Positions 12,818 to 21,387 of a stretch of 64,000 nucleotides of DNA are shown here, piece after piece. Positions within the stretch are counted from its first letter, which is position 1. Each line of letters starts with the position of its first letter. This DNA is from Aquaspirillum sp. LM1. GTDB taxonomy: Bacteria > Pseudomonadota > Gammaproteobacteria > Burkholderiales > Aquaspirillaceae. Location of the stretch: NCBI RefSeq assembly GCF_002002905.1, contig NZ_CP019509.1:744001-808000 (forward strand), given 5' to 3'. Under the pieces are notes generated by a model. That model did not search any database and was not told the DNA's origin. It saw only the letters and a program-made list of their open reading frames with translations. The position numbers and the translations under genes were made by a program.

Positions 12818-12832
12818 CGGCTACAATCCGGG
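12818..12832 (+). promoter_or_regulatory. Candidate -10 element (TACAAT) at the SDR gene start
   Basis: TACAAT at 12822-12827 lies six bases before the SDR start codon. If used as a -10 box, transcription would start at or within a base or two of the ATG, giving a leaderless mRNA. The surrounding 15 bases CGGCTACAATCCGGG recur exactly upstream of rdgC at 25346-25360. No good -35 is visible. Confidence 0.4.
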
Positions 12833-12833
12833 A

Positions 12834-13721
12834 ATGAAGCCAAGATTATTGATTGTCGGCAGTGGCGACATTGCCCGCCGGGCGCTGCCGGTGCTGCGCC
12901 ACCGCTACCAAGTGTATGCCTGCTGTCGCCAGCCAGCGCAGGCGCAGGCCTGGCGTGAGGCCGGGGCCAGGGTGCTGATGCTGGAGCTGGATCAGCCTGC
13001 CAGCCTGACCCGCCTGGCCGGGCTGGCCGATGCCGTGCTGTACACCGCGCCACCGCCCGCTTTTGGGCCGCATGACCCCAGGGTGCGCCGGGTGATTGCC
13101 GCACTGCAAAATGCTTCGATGGTACCACAGCAAATCGTGTACATCAGCACCACCGGGGTGTATGGCGACTGCGCCGGTGCCTGGGTCAGCGAAACTCGCC
13201 CGCTGGCGGCCCAGTCGGAACGGGCGCTGCGCCGGGTGGACGCCGAACAGGCCTGGCGCGATTACGCCCGCTGCCACGGCGTGACGCTGAGCATTCTGCG
13301 TGCGCCGGGCATTTACGCCGCCGAGCGCCTGCCGCTGGCGCGGCTGGCCAGTGCCAGCCCGGTGGCGCTGGCCAGCGAAGATGGCTACAGCAACCATATT
13401 CATGCCGATGATCTGGCTGGGCTGGTGTGCGCCGCCTTGCGCCGGCGTGGTGGCATCCGGGTGTTCAACGCAGCGGATGACCTGGCCTTGCCCACCGGCG
13501 AATGGTTTGACGCCCTGGCCGACGCTGCCGGCCTGCCGCGTCCGCCACGTCTGCCCCGTGGCCAACTGCGCGAGCAGGTGTCGCCGGCGTTGTGGTCGTT
13601 TCTGCGCGAATCGCGCCGGATTGACTGCCAGCGCGCCCGCCGCGAGCTGCGCTACCGGCTGCGCTATCCGTCGATCCGGACCTTTTTTACCGCGCTGGCG
13701 CAGCCTGCAGCCATTCGGTAA
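12834..13721 (+). CDS. NAD(P)-dependent epimerase/dehydratase (SDR family)
   Basis: A 295-residue Rossmann-fold protein with the nucleotide loop GSGDIARR near residues 9-16 and an extended-SDR-like segment YISTTGVYGD. The ATG was chosen because the protein aligns from MKPRLLIVGSGD; upstream in-frame sequence is antisense to the reductase gene. There is no ribosome binding site, consistent with a leaderless transcript. Substrate is unknown; YeeZ-like proteins are the nearest type I recognise. trmB follows 33 bp downstream. Confidence 0.8.
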   Translation: MKPRLLIVGSGDIARRALPVLRHRYQVYACCRQPAQAQAWREAGARVLMLELDQPASLTRLAGLADAVLYTAPPPAFGPHDPRVRRVIAALQNASMVPQQIVYISTTGVYGDCAGAWVSETRPLAAQSERALRRVDAEQAWRDYARCHGVTLSILRAPGIYAAERLPLARLASASPVALASEDGYSNHIHADDLAGLVCAALRRRGGIRVFNAADDLALPTGEWFDALADAAGLPRPPRLPRGQLREQVSPALWSFLRESRRIDCQRARRELRYRLRYPSIRTFFTALAQPAAIR

Positions 13722-13754
13722 TATCGCGCCCTTGGAAATTCAGCCGGATAATCA

Positions 13755-14438
13755 ATGGACAACCCCGCATTCAACCGCCCGATCCGCAGCTTTGTGCTCC
13801 GTCAGGGCTATATGTCGAAAGGCCAGCAGCGCGCCTACGATAGCCTGCTGCCGCAACTGGGCCTGAGCTACCAGCCCGAGGCGCAGGATCTGGACGCCGC
13901 CTTTGGCCGCTGTGCGCCCAAGGTGGTGGAAATCGGCTTTGGTATGGGGGGGGCGACGGCGGATATCGCCCAGGCCCGGCCAGACACCGATTATCTGGGC
14001 ATTGAAGTCCATGGCCCCGGGGTGGGCAGCCTGCTCAAGCTGGTAGACGAGCGCCAGTTAAGCAATGTGCGGGTGATTCAGCATGATGCGGTGGAAGTGT
14101 TCACCCACATGCTGGCCCCGGCCAGCCTGGATGGCGTGCATGTGTTTTTTCCTGATCCCTGGCATAAAAAACGCCACAACAAGCGCCGGCTGATCCAGCC
14201 GCCGTTTGTGGCGCTGCTGGCCTCGCGGATCAAGCCCGGTGGTTATCTGCACCTGGCCACCGACTGGGAAGACTACGCCATCCAGATGCTGGAGGTGCTC
14301 AGCCAGGAGCCCAGCCTGGAAAACACCGCCGATGGCTACGCGCCGCGCCCGGACTACCGCCCGCTGACCAAGTTCGAGCAGCGCGGCCTGCGCCTGGGTC
14401 ATGGCGTGTGGGATCTGGTGTTTGGCAAACGCGCCTGA
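13755..14438 (+). CDS. trmB: tRNA (guanine-N7-)-methyltransferase
   Basis: A 227-residue SAM-dependent enzyme that forms m7G46 in the variable loop of tRNAs. Motif I is [10 protein letters not shown], and the family signature [12 protein letters not shown] follows. Length and order are normal. The glycine-rich SAM loop is encoded by a run of eight G (13946-13953), a potential slippage site inside the coding sequence. It lies between the SDR gene and a DUF1841 gene, likely one transcript. Confidence 0.95.
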   Translation: MDNPAFNRPIRSFVLRQGYMSKGQQRAYDSLLPQLGLSYQPEAQDLDAAFGRCAPKVVEIGFGMGGATADIAQARPDTDYLGIEVHGPGVGSLLKLVDERQLSNVRVIQHDAVEVFTHMLAPASLDGVHVFFPDPWHKKRHNKRRLIQPPFVALLASRIKPGGYLHLATDWEDYAIQMLEVLSQEPSLENTADGYAPRPDYRPLTKFEQRGLRLGHGVWDLVFGKRA

Positions 14439-14457
14439 TCCCCCCCGGAGAGCTGAT

Positions 14458-14955
14458 ATGTTCAACCCCTCGCGTGACGAAGCCCGCCGGTTCTTTTTTG
14501 ACACCTGGCGCAAGCACAAGGCCAGCGAAACGCTGACCGACCTGGAGCGCATGACCCTGGCCATCATGCTGCTGCATCCGGAATACCATGCCATTCTGGA
14601 TGCGCCCGAGCGTTATCTGGAACGGGAGTGGCTGCCGGAAGACGGCCAGACCAACCCGTTTTTGCATCTGGCCATGCACCTGTCGATTGAAGAGCAGTTG
14701 TCCATCGACCAGCCCAGCGGCATCCGTGCCCGGATTGACGCGTTGGCCCATCAGCATGGCGACCGCCACCCGGCACTGCACGATGCCATGGACGGCCTGG
14801 CCGAGATGATCTGGCATGCCCAGCGCTACCGCACCCCACCTGACCCGGCGCGCTATCTGCACTGCCTGGACCGCAAGCTGGGCCGCGACCCGGACCCCAC
14901 CGTGGCACCGCTGCCGGCTGACGACGGGCCGGGTTTGATTTTGCCGCCGCGTTAA
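14458..14955 (+). CDS. DUF1841 family protein
   Basis: A 165-residue, mostly alpha-helical protein starting MFNPSRDEARRFFFDTWRKH, which I recognise as the DUF1841 family found in beta- and gammaproteobacteria; no function is established. The start at 14458 has GGAG about seven bases upstream (within CCCCCCGGAGAGCTGAT), 19 bp after the trmB stop. There is no signal peptide or membrane helix, so it should be cytosolic. Confidence 0.85.
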   Translation: MFNPSRDEARRFFFDTWRKHKASETLTDLERMTLAIMLLHPEYHAILDAPERYLEREWLPEDGQTNPFLHLAMHLSIEEQLSIDQPSGIRARIDALAHQHGDRHPALHDAMDGLAEMIWHAQRYRTPPDPARYLHCLDRKLGRDPDPTVAPLPADDGPGLILPPR

Positions 14956-15005
14956 AAATGCGCAGGCTGATTGATGGTACTCATGGCGGCAACACACAAA
15001 GTCTA

Positions 15006-15043
15006 TAAAAAACAATAGCCTGTCACCCGCTCTTGGCGGGCAT
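15006..15043 (-). terminator. Possible weak terminator after the PEP-mutase-like gene
   Basis: On the minus strand, about 10 bp after the stop at 15054, GCCCGC and GCGGGT pair around the loop CAAGA, and a run of T follows some bases later (15006-15015). The gap between stem and T run makes it a weak candidate. Confidence 0.35.
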
Positions 15044-15053
15044 GACGATTTGC

Positions 15054-15917
15054 TCAGCGTTTCTCCACTGCGCGACGCCGGTCGGCAAAAAACGCCGACA
15101 GTTCACCGTCGGGAATCTGCTGGCTGGCGTAGGCAAAGCTGCCATGCTGCTGCATCTCTTCGGCGGCACGGCGCACCAGGCCCAGGCAGGCGCGGGCCAG
15201 GCTGCCGCCAATGCTGATGCGGCGCACCCCCAGCGCTGCCAGCTGCGCCACCGTCAGCGGTGACCCCGCCAGACCCATCACCACACTCAGCGGGCCGTCT
15301 ACGCCCTGGACCAGCGCAGCCAGAGTGGGGGCATCTGCCGGGCCGGGCACAAACAGGCAGTCAGCGCCAGCGGCGCGGTAAGCCTGACAGCGGGCAATGG
15401 CCTCGCTCAGTGGATCGGCCACATTGTGCAAAAACGCATCACACCGTGCCGTCAGCACAAACGGCACACCGCTGGCGTCTGCCGCCTGCCGGGCAGCGGC
15501 AATCCGCGCACAGGCGTCAGCCCGGCTGAACAGCCCGGCCTGATCGGGGCGGGCGTCTTCCAGATTGGCCCCCACTGCACCAACGGCCATCAGCTGGCTC
15601 AGGCTGTCGGCCACCGCCGCAGGGGTGTCGCCATAGCCGGACTGCAAATCAGCACTGACCGGCACCTCCACCGCCGCCGCGATCTCGGCAATGCGCGCCA
15701 GCATGCGCGCAAACGGCACGGCGCTTTCCTGGTCTGGCTGGCCCAGGGAAAAGGCAATGCCGGCGCTGGTGGTGCCAATAGCGGCAAAGCCCTGCGCCGC
15801 CAGCAGCATGGCGCTGCCGGCATCCCAGGCGTTGGGCATCAGCAAGGGTTGCGCTTGCCGGTGCAGGGCGTGCAATTGCTGGCCATGGCGCAGTGAGCGG
15901 GCAGATAAGGAGGGCAT
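15054..15917 (-). CDS. Isocitrate lyase/PEP mutase superfamily protein
   Basis: A 287-residue TIM-barrel protein of the PEP mutase/isocitrate lyase superfamily: PNAWDAGSAMLLAAQGF at the start, the metal-site region VSADLQSGYGD, and GANLEDARPD. The KKCGH loop of true isocitrate and methylisocitrate lyases is missing, so I do not assign glyoxylate or methylcitrate cycle function. Relatives include carboxy-phosphonoenolpyruvate mutase-like and oxaloacetate decarboxylase-like enzymes, often misnamed. It sits alone between convergent trmB-DUF1841 and a co-directional arsC-like gene. Confidence 0.82.
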   Translation of the reverse strand: MPSLSARSLRHGQQLHALHRQAQPLLMPNAWDAGSAMLLAAQGFAAIGTTSAGIAFSLGQPDQESAVPFARMLARIAEIAAAVEVPVSADLQSGYGDTPAAVADSLSQLMAVGAVGANLEDARPDQAGLFSRADACARIAAARQAADASGVPFVLTARCDAFLHNVADPLSEAIARCQAYRAAGADCLFVPGPADAPTLAALVQGVDGPLSVVMGLAGSPLTVAQLAALGVRRISIGGSLARACLGLVRRAAEEMQQHGSFAYASQQIPDGELSAFFADRRRAVEKR

Positions 15918-15976
15918 CAGGCAGCTTTCAGAAATGGATCAAACCGGCGCTCATCATGGCGCAAACCGGCAGGGGC

Positions 15977-16327
15977 TTACCAAATCTCGCGCACCCGCTC
16001 CGGTGGCCGACCAATCACCGCCTGGTCGCCATGCACCAGAATTGGCCGCTCAATCAGGCGTGGATGGGACTGCATGGCGGCAATCAGCGCATCCTGGCTC
16101 AGTGTCGGGTCGGCCAGGTTCAGCGCCTGATATTCGGCCTCGCCCTGGCGCATCAAGGCACGGGCATCATGCATGCCAAGCTTGGCCAGCAGGCTGCGCA
16201 AGGTGGCGGCATCGGGCGGGGTGTCGAGGTAGGCCACAATGGTGGGAGAAATGCCCTGCGCCTGGAGCAGGGCCAGGGTGTCGCGGGATTTGGAGCAGCG
16301 CGGGTTGTGGTACAGGATGTGCGTCAT
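15977..16327 (-). CDS. arsC: ArsC family (glutaredoxin-type) arsenate reductase-like protein
   Basis: A 116-residue thioredoxin-fold protein of the ArsC/Spx family. The N-terminal HNPRCSKSR carries the H-x3-C-x3-R catalytic motif of glutaredoxin-coupled arsenate reductases, and the C-terminal half (RPILVHGDQAVIGRPPERV) is typical. The start at 16327 gives the standard family length; the open frame upstream does not resemble the family. No arsR, arsB or other arsenic gene is nearby, so it may be a housekeeping paralogue (YfgD/YffB-like) rather than part of an arsenic operon. Confidence 0.85.
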   Translation of the reverse strand: MTHILYHNPRCSKSRDTLALLQAQGISPTIVAYLDTPPDAATLRSLLAKLGMHDARALMRQGEAEYQALNLADPTLSQDALIAAMQSHPRLIERPILVHGDQAVIGRPPERVREIW

Positions 16328-16487
16328 CGCCAGACACCGTTTCAGCGGAGGAAGGCGGGAATTGTCGCCTGATTGCGCCAAGCGTGCAAAGTGGCTGAGC
16401 ACGCGGCGTAACCGATGCCGGAAATTGCGCAGAGGGGTGTCTCCCCGGCAAAGTAAACCGCCGCGACGCCCCCCAGCCCAAGCCCGT

Positions 16488-17870
16488 TCAGCAAGACACT
16501 TCAGCATGCTTGCGCGCGTAATACCAGCCATTGATCAGCAGGCAGCTGACATAAAAGGCAATGAAGGCGTACAGCGCAGCGTCCACGCCGCCGGTCAGCG
16601 CAATCGAGGTGCCATAGCTCTTGGGGATGAAAAACCCGCCATACGCACCAATTGCGCCAGAAAAACCCAGCACGGCAGCGGCTTCTTTGGTGGCGTCGGC
16701 AGCCGCTTGTTTTTGCGCGGCTTCGCCCGGCTTGGCCATGCGCTTGTGCAGGGTCAGGAAGATGGCCGGCACTTGCATGAAGGTGGAGCCATTGCCGATG
16801 CCGGTCAGCGCGAACAGGCACAGAAACATGGCGAAAAAGCCCTGAAAGTTGCCACCCTGGCCGCCATGCGGCAAAAACTGCAACACGCCAAACACCGCTG
16901 CCACCATCAGGAAGAACACCGTCTGCGTCACCTTGGCACCGCCGATTTTATCGGACAGCCAGCCGCCAATCGGTCGGGCCAGTGCGCCCACCAGCGGGCC
17001 AAAGAACACATACTTGCTTGGGTCAATCTGCGGGAACTGACCTTTCACCAGCAGCGGAAAACCGGCGGCAAAGCCAATAAACGAGCCAAAGGTGCCAATG
17101 TACAGCCAGCACATCAGCCAGTTGTGCTTGCGCTTGAAAATCACCGCCTGATCGGCAAACGAGGCCTTGGCCGAGGCCAGGTCGTTCATGCCAAACCAGG
17201 CGGCCAGGGTAGACAGTACAATAAACGGCACCCAGACAAAGCCGGCGTTTTGCAGCCACATTTGCTTGGTGACCGCGCCCTTTACCCAGGTTTGCGGCTC
17301 GCCGCCCAGCGCGCCGAACACGCCCAGGGTGATGACGATGGGCACGACAAACTGCACCACCGACACGCCCAGATTGCCCAGGCCGGCATTCAGGCCCAGT
17401 GCGGTGCCTTTTTCGGCTTTGGGGAAGAAAAAGCTGATATTGGCCATCGACGAGCTGAAATTGCCGCCGCCAAAGCCGCACAGCAGCGCCAGGCCAGCCA
17501 TGGTGGCGTAGCTGGTGTTGGGGTCCTGCACGGCGAAGCCGATGCCGATGGCCGGAATCAGCAGGCTGGCAGTGGACAGCGCGGTCCATTTGCGTCCGCC
17601 AAAAATCGGCACCATGAATGAGTAAAAGATCCGCAGCGTCGCCCCCGACAAGGCTGGCAGCGCTGCCAGCCAGAACAGCTGATTCTCGCTGTAGCGAAAG
17701 CCGATATTGGGCATGTTCAGCACCGCCACGCTCCATACCTGCCAGATGATAAAGGCCAGGGTGAGCGCCGGGATGGAAATCCACAGATTGCGCCGGGCAA
17801 TGGCCTTGCCTTGCTGTTGCCAGAAATCCGGGTTTTCCGGCTCCCAGCGGGTAATGACACGACTGGACAT
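16488..17870 (-). CDS. narK2: NarK-type nitrate/nitrite antiporter (type II)
   Basis: A 460-residue major-facilitator protein with about 12 membrane helices. The nitrate-porter signature GFGGGNFSSSMANISFFFP is in the first half. Length and sequence style match E. coli NarK-type (type II) transporters that exchange nitrate for nitrite across the inner membrane. The ATG at 17870 is chosen because GGAGA precedes it by a few bases; an in-frame GTG lies four codons upstream. It follows narK1 by 49 bp, so the two are one operon. Confidence 0.92.
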   Translation of the reverse strand: MSSRVITRWEPENPDFWQQQGKAIARRNLWISIPALTLAFIIWQVWSVAVLNMPNIGFRYSENQLFWLAALPALSGATLRIFYSFMVPIFGGRKWTALSTASLLIPAIGIGFAVQDPNTSYATMAGLALLCGFGGGNFSSSMANISFFFPKAEKGTALGLNAGLGNLGVSVVQFVVPIVITLGVFGALGGEPQTWVKGAVTKQMWLQNAGFVWVPFIVLSTLAAWFGMNDLASAKASFADQAVIFKRKHNWLMCWLYIGTFGSFIGFAAGFPLLVKGQFPQIDPSKYVFFGPLVGALARPIGGWLSDKIGGAKVTQTVFFLMVAAVFGVLQFLPHGGQGGNFQGFFAMFLCLFALTGIGNGSTFMQVPAIFLTLHKRMAKPGEAAQKQAAADATKEAAAVLGFSGAIGAYGGFFIPKSYGTSIALTGGVDAALYAFIAFYVSCLLINGWYYARKHAEVSC

Positions 17871-17919
17871 GAATGTCTCCACACAAAGGGCAGGGCGCGC
17901 ACTGCGCCCCGCATCAGGG

Positions 17920-19179
17920 TCAGGCAGTGCGCAGCGCCTGTGCTTCGCGCTGGCGTTGCGCCGGGGTAAACGAGTAGTGCATCCACACCAGGCTGACGCA
18001 GACCGTGCCGTACAGCAGCATGAAGCAGCTGGTGCGCACGCCGGTCAGGTCCAGCAGCGCGCCAAACATAATCGGCAGGATGAAGCCGCCCAGGCCACCG
18101 GCCAGGCCCACCACGCCGGATACCGCGCCAATATTGTCGGTAAAGTCATCGGAGATAAACTTGAACACGCTGGCCTTGCCCACCGCCATGGCCACCCCGG
18201 CCACCGCCATCACCGTGGTGAACATCCACGGCGACAGGCCGATATGCAGGCTCAACGGACCGTTGACGGTTTGAATCACCAGCGCGGTTTGCGGGTAGGA
18301 CAGCAGGAAAAAGCACACCCACAGCACCCACATCACCCACCAGGTGGTCTGGTAGGCACCAAACTTGTCTGACATCCAGCCGCCCAGCGCGCGCAGCACG
18401 CCGCCGGGCAGCGAGAAACAGGCGGCCAGAAACGCCGCCAGCTTGATATCGAAACCGTATTCGCCCACGTAATATTTGGTCATCCACAGCGCCAGGCCAA
18501 CATAGCCGCCAAACACCACCGAGTAATACTGGCTGTAGCGCCACACCCGACGGTCGGCCATCACCTTGAGCTGGTCGGCAAAACGCACGCTCTTGCCCAC
18601 CGCGTGTTTCGGGTCGTGGGCACTGCACAGCCAGAACAGCATGGCCGTGACCAGCATCACCCCGGCGTACACCTGCGGCACCAGGGTCCAGCCTCCTGCG
18701 GCAATCAGCGCCGGCGCGGCAAACTTGTTGACCGCCGCGCCCGAGTTACCCGCGCCAAACACCCCCATCGCCAGACCCTGCTGGTCCTTGCGAAACCAGC
18801 GCGCCACATATGGGGTGCCCACCGAAAACGAGCCGCCCGCCAGGCCGATGAACAGACCGATCACCAGAAAATGCCAGTAAGCAGTGGCGTATTCCATCAG
18901 GTAAATCGGCAACACCGTGATCAGCATCAGCACAAAAAACACAATGCGTCCGCCAAAGCGGTCGGTCCAGATGCCCAGCGGCACCCGCACCAGCGAGCCG
19001 GTGAGCACCGGCATGGCGGCCAGCACGCCAAATTCGGTTTCGTTCAGCCCCAACTGCTGCTTGAGCGGAATGCCCACCACGCCCAGCATCATCCACACCA
19101 TGAAACACACGGTAAACGCCAGCGTGCTGGACGCCAGCACCGACCATTGCCGCGTGCGATTTTTCAGCTCTGAGGCCAT
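17920..19179 (-). CDS. narK1: NarK-type nitrate/proton symporter (type I)
   Basis: A 419-residue major-facilitator transporter with about 12 helices. The segment GLAGGSFSVGTPYVARWF and the later FGAGNSGAAVN are typical of type I NarK proteins, thought to import nitrate with protons. It precedes the type II narK2; the two types commonly occur together and cooperate in nitrate import and nitrite export. The ATG at 19179 has a strong GGGGGAAG ribosome binding site; the open frame upstream is noncoding. Nitrate reductase genes are not in this window. Confidence 0.92.
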   Translation of the reverse strand: MASELKNRTRQWSVLASSTLAFTVCFMVWMMLGVVGIPLKQQLGLNETEFGVLAAMPVLTGSLVRVPLGIWTDRFGGRIVFFVLMLITVLPIYLMEYATAYWHFLVIGLFIGLAGGSFSVGTPYVARWFRKDQQGLAMGVFGAGNSGAAVNKFAAPALIAAGGWTLVPQVYAGVMLVTAMLFWLCSAHDPKHAVGKSVRFADQLKVMADRRVWRYSQYYSVVFGGYVGLALWMTKYYVGEYGFDIKLAAFLAACFSLPGGVLRALGGWMSDKFGAYQTTWWVMWVLWVCFFLLSYPQTALVIQTVNGPLSLHIGLSPWMFTTVMAVAGVAMAVGKASVFKFISDDFTDNIGAVSGVVGLAGGLGGFILPIMFGALLDLTGVRTSCFMLLYGTVCVSLVWMHYSFTPAQRQREAQALRTA

Positions 19180-19490
19180 TGCTTCCCCCTTCCGGGCAAT
19201 ACATGACAAATTGACCTTGAGCTTACGGGCAGACACCCTGCCGGCCCATTGGCCGGATAGCCAGACGCAGCGGTTTTTTCGAACTAGCCGGGCTACGCCT
19301 TTTGGCTGAGAAGCGCGCACAAAAAGCAGCGAAGCGGTTCTGGCGAGGCGTGTGGCCAGGCAGGACAAGCACCACACCACACCGCCAGGCGCATGGTGTG
19401 AGCCGCTCTTGATTGGGGGGGGGGCGTCACAGCCCGGTTGCCCTGGCGTTCTGGCTGAACAGGCAGGGCACATGACGGTCAGGAGGTGAA
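19180..19490. other. Divergent intergenic region between narK1 and the binding-protein trio
   Basis: About 310 bp that must carry the narK1 promoter (leftward) and the promoter of the rightward binding-protein genes. I found no convincing FNR or NarL site by eye. The most distinctive element is a G10 run at 19415-19424, preceded directly by TTGATT, which resembles a -35 hexamer. Confidence 0.5.
19415..19424 (+). repeat. Homopolymeric G10 tract
   Basis: Ten consecutive G lie 66 bp before the start of the first binding-protein-like gene and directly after TTGATT (19409-19414). Homopolymer tracts of this length in promoters cause phase variation in Neisseriales relatives such as Neisseria. Here the position suggests an effect on promoter spacing, but no good -10 is seen. 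Confidence 0.85.
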
Positions 19491-20291
19491 ATGAAACGAT
19501 GGATACAGAGAGCGGCAGCCAGCAGCGTGCTGCTTGGCCTGCCAGCGCAGGCGGTGGCATTGCCCGCCATCCAGGCACGCGGCGAGGCAGCGCTATTGCC
19601 GGTGGTGCAACAGGCGGCAGAGCGCTATATGCAGCACACGCCCGGTGCCACGGTGACCGTCGTGCGCGGCAACACGCTTTTTGCGATGAAGTCCCTGCTG
19701 CAGGGCAGCGCCGACATCGCCATGGTGCAAGGCAATATTCCCGGTGATATCCGTCAGGAAATTCAGGTGCGCCAGCTGAAATTGCGGCATGTGGTGATTG
19801 ACTATCAGCGCATGACCCCAGTGGTACACCCCAGCAACCCGCTAAACAGCATCCGCCTGGACCACCTGCAGGCGGTGTTTGCCGGCAGTATCGACAACTG
19901 GCGCATGCTTGGCGGTCGCGCTGGCCCGATTGTGCTGCTGGTGGAATCGCCCGCCCAGGGGCTGGGCCAGGCCTGGAAGGAAGCTATGGTGGGCGAGTCT
20001 GGCCGGCTGGCGCGCCACGCCCGGATGGTTAGCGCCCAGGACAAGCTGGCCCTGCTGACAAAAAATGTTAACGGCATCAGTTTTGTGCTGCACGATCAAC
20101 TCAGCCTGGCAGTCAAAGCCTTGCAGGTCACCCAGATTGGCACCGAACCACACACCAGCACCTCCGTGCGCGACACACTGCGCATGCCAATCAGTTTATG
20201 GGTGGAGGAACCTGCGTCTCCCACGGTGAATGACTTTATCCAGCGCGTGCCGCGTGGGCCCATTGCCCTTCAGCCAGGAGTCCGGCCATGA
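19491..20291 (+). CDS. PstS-like periplasmic binding protein
   Basis: A 266-residue protein with an N-terminal signal peptide (cleavage near residue 23, after AQAVA) and a phosphate-binding-protein-like fold; FAGSIDNWRMLGG corresponds to the conserved GxIxNWxxLGG segment of PstS. It has an excellent ribosome binding site, AGGAGGTGA. It overlaps the next gene by ATGA. No pstCAB permease genes or kinase are adjacent, so it may act as a sensor or scavenging protein rather than a transporter subunit. The ligand is unknown; phosphate is only a family-based guess. Confidence 0.75.
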   Translation: MKRWIQRAAASSVLLGLPAQAVALPAIQARGEAALLPVVQQAAERYMQHTPGATVTVVRGNTLFAMKSLLQGSADIAMVQGNIPGDIRQEIQVRQLKLRHVVIDYQRMTPVVHPSNPLNSIRLDHLQAVFAGSIDNWRMLGGRAGPIVLLVESPAQGLGQAWKEAMVGESGRLARHARMVSAQDKLALLTKNVNGISFVLHDQLSLAVKALQVTQIGTEPHTSTSVRDTLRMPISLWVEEPASPTVNDFIQRVPRGPIALQPGVRP

Positions 20292-21142
20292 ACCGCGTGC
20301 GTAGGTCTGCTTTGGTCTGGCTGCTGCGTCATTGGCGGCGCGTTGGGCTTATTGGCATCTGCCTGCTGGCCATCATCTTGGTCGTGCTCTGGCATCAGGG
20401 TCGCACACCGATGCGTACGCCGATGGTCATTGCCGGTTCCAGCCTGATGCAGCCGCTGATTCAGGCGCTGGCGCAGTCATTTGATCACACCCGCTACGAC
20501 GTGCAGGTGGAATCCGGCGGCTCGGTGGCCGGGGTGCTGGCCATGCGCCACGGTGCCATTGATCTGGCCATGGTCAGCCATCCGGTGCCGGGCCTGTTTG
20601 CCGACGCCCAAACCCGCCAATACTTACTGGCGCGCAATAGCATTGCGTTTATTGTTCACCCCCACGGCCCGGTGCGGGCCTTGTCGCAGGCACATATTCG
20701 CCAGATCTTCACCGGAGAGATCCGCAACTGGCAGGCGCTGGGTGGCCCGGATGCGCCCATTCAGGTGGTGGTGCAACGCCCGCCTTCAGTCAGCACCCAG
20801 TTTATTGAAAGAGTGGTGCTGGGGTATCAGCCCATCACCCACCATGCCCAGCAGGTGAATCAGGCCAAAGACATGGTGGCGGCCATTGAGGGCAATCCCT
20901 ACGCCATCGGCTATGTGTCCTGGCCAGACAGCCTGGCCAAATCGTCTTTCGTCCGGCTGGCAATCGAGGGCGTGCCATTTTCGCGGGCCACCCTCTTGTC
21001 TGGCCGTTATCCGTATATCCAGGATTTATATCTGGTGGGATATGGCAAAGCGAGCCCGGCAGAACAGGATTTTTTGCAATTTATCCGTAGCTCCCAGGCG
21101 CAGGAAATCATTGCGCGGCATCACCTGGTATCGGTGTATTGA
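20288..21142 (+). CDS. Membrane-anchored PstS-like substrate-binding protein
   Basis: A 284-residue protein with one N-terminal membrane helix (about residues 18-36, no obvious cleavage site) followed by a PstS-type domain: AGSSLMQPLIQALAQSF, then ESGGSVAGVLAMRHGAIDLAMVS, and the diagnostic IFTGEIRNWQALGG. The fold resembles phosphate-binding proteins, but the phosphate-site residues cannot be verified by eye. It overlaps the preceding gene by four bases and has its own CAGGAG site, so the two are made together. An uncleaved anchor would keep it at the inner membrane facing the periplasm. Confidence 0.75.
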   Translation: MNRVRRSALVWLLRHWRRVGLIGICLLAIILVVLWHQGRTPMRTPMVIAGSSLMQPLIQALAQSFDHTRYDVQVESGGSVAGVLAMRHGAIDLAMVSHPVPGLFADAQTRQYLLARNSIAFIVHPHGPVRALSQAHIRQIFTGEIRNWQALGGPDAPIQVVVQRPPSVSTQFIERVVLGYQPITHHAQQVNQAKDMVAAIEGNPYAIGYVSWPDSLAKSSFVRLAIEGVPFSRATLLSGRYPYIQDLYLVGYGKASPAEQDFLQFIRSSQAQEIIARHHLVSVY

Positions 21143-21387
21143 GGATACGCTGAAAAAATCGTCATTTCTATGAGGGCGGGAATCCAGGTTTTTGATTTTA
21201 CTGGGTTTGTTTTTGGCAAAAACGGTTTTTCTGAATCAATTCAGTGCGTCCTTAAGCGGGGTGGTGGTGCCATATCCCGTCTTTTCCCAAGCCTGGCACC
21301 TGTGGCTGTCAGCAGGATGGCCCACCACACCACGCTCGGCCAGCTTTTCGGTGCGGGTGACGGCTGATCACGACAAGCGAGCGAATC
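21143..21387. other. Noncoding gap inside the binding-protein cluster
   Basis: About 245 bp, visibly more AT-rich at its left end than the surroundings. Short open frames here have no ribosome binding site or recognisable domain. It may hold a separate promoter for the TAXI-like gene; I could not define one. Confidence 0.4.

Noticed and set aside
11459-12958. Long plus-strand open frame opposite the flavin reductase
   Set aside because: It mirrors the real reductase gene, has no domain features, and reflects the GC-rich third-position bias.
15054-15917. Naming the PEP-mutase-like protein isocitrate lyase
   Set aside because: The KKCGH catalytic loop of isocitrate and methylisocitrate lyases is absent.
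19201-19225. FNR-like TTGACCTTGAGCTT upstream of narK1
   Set aside because: Only one half-site is similar to TTGAT; the second arm does not match ATCAA.
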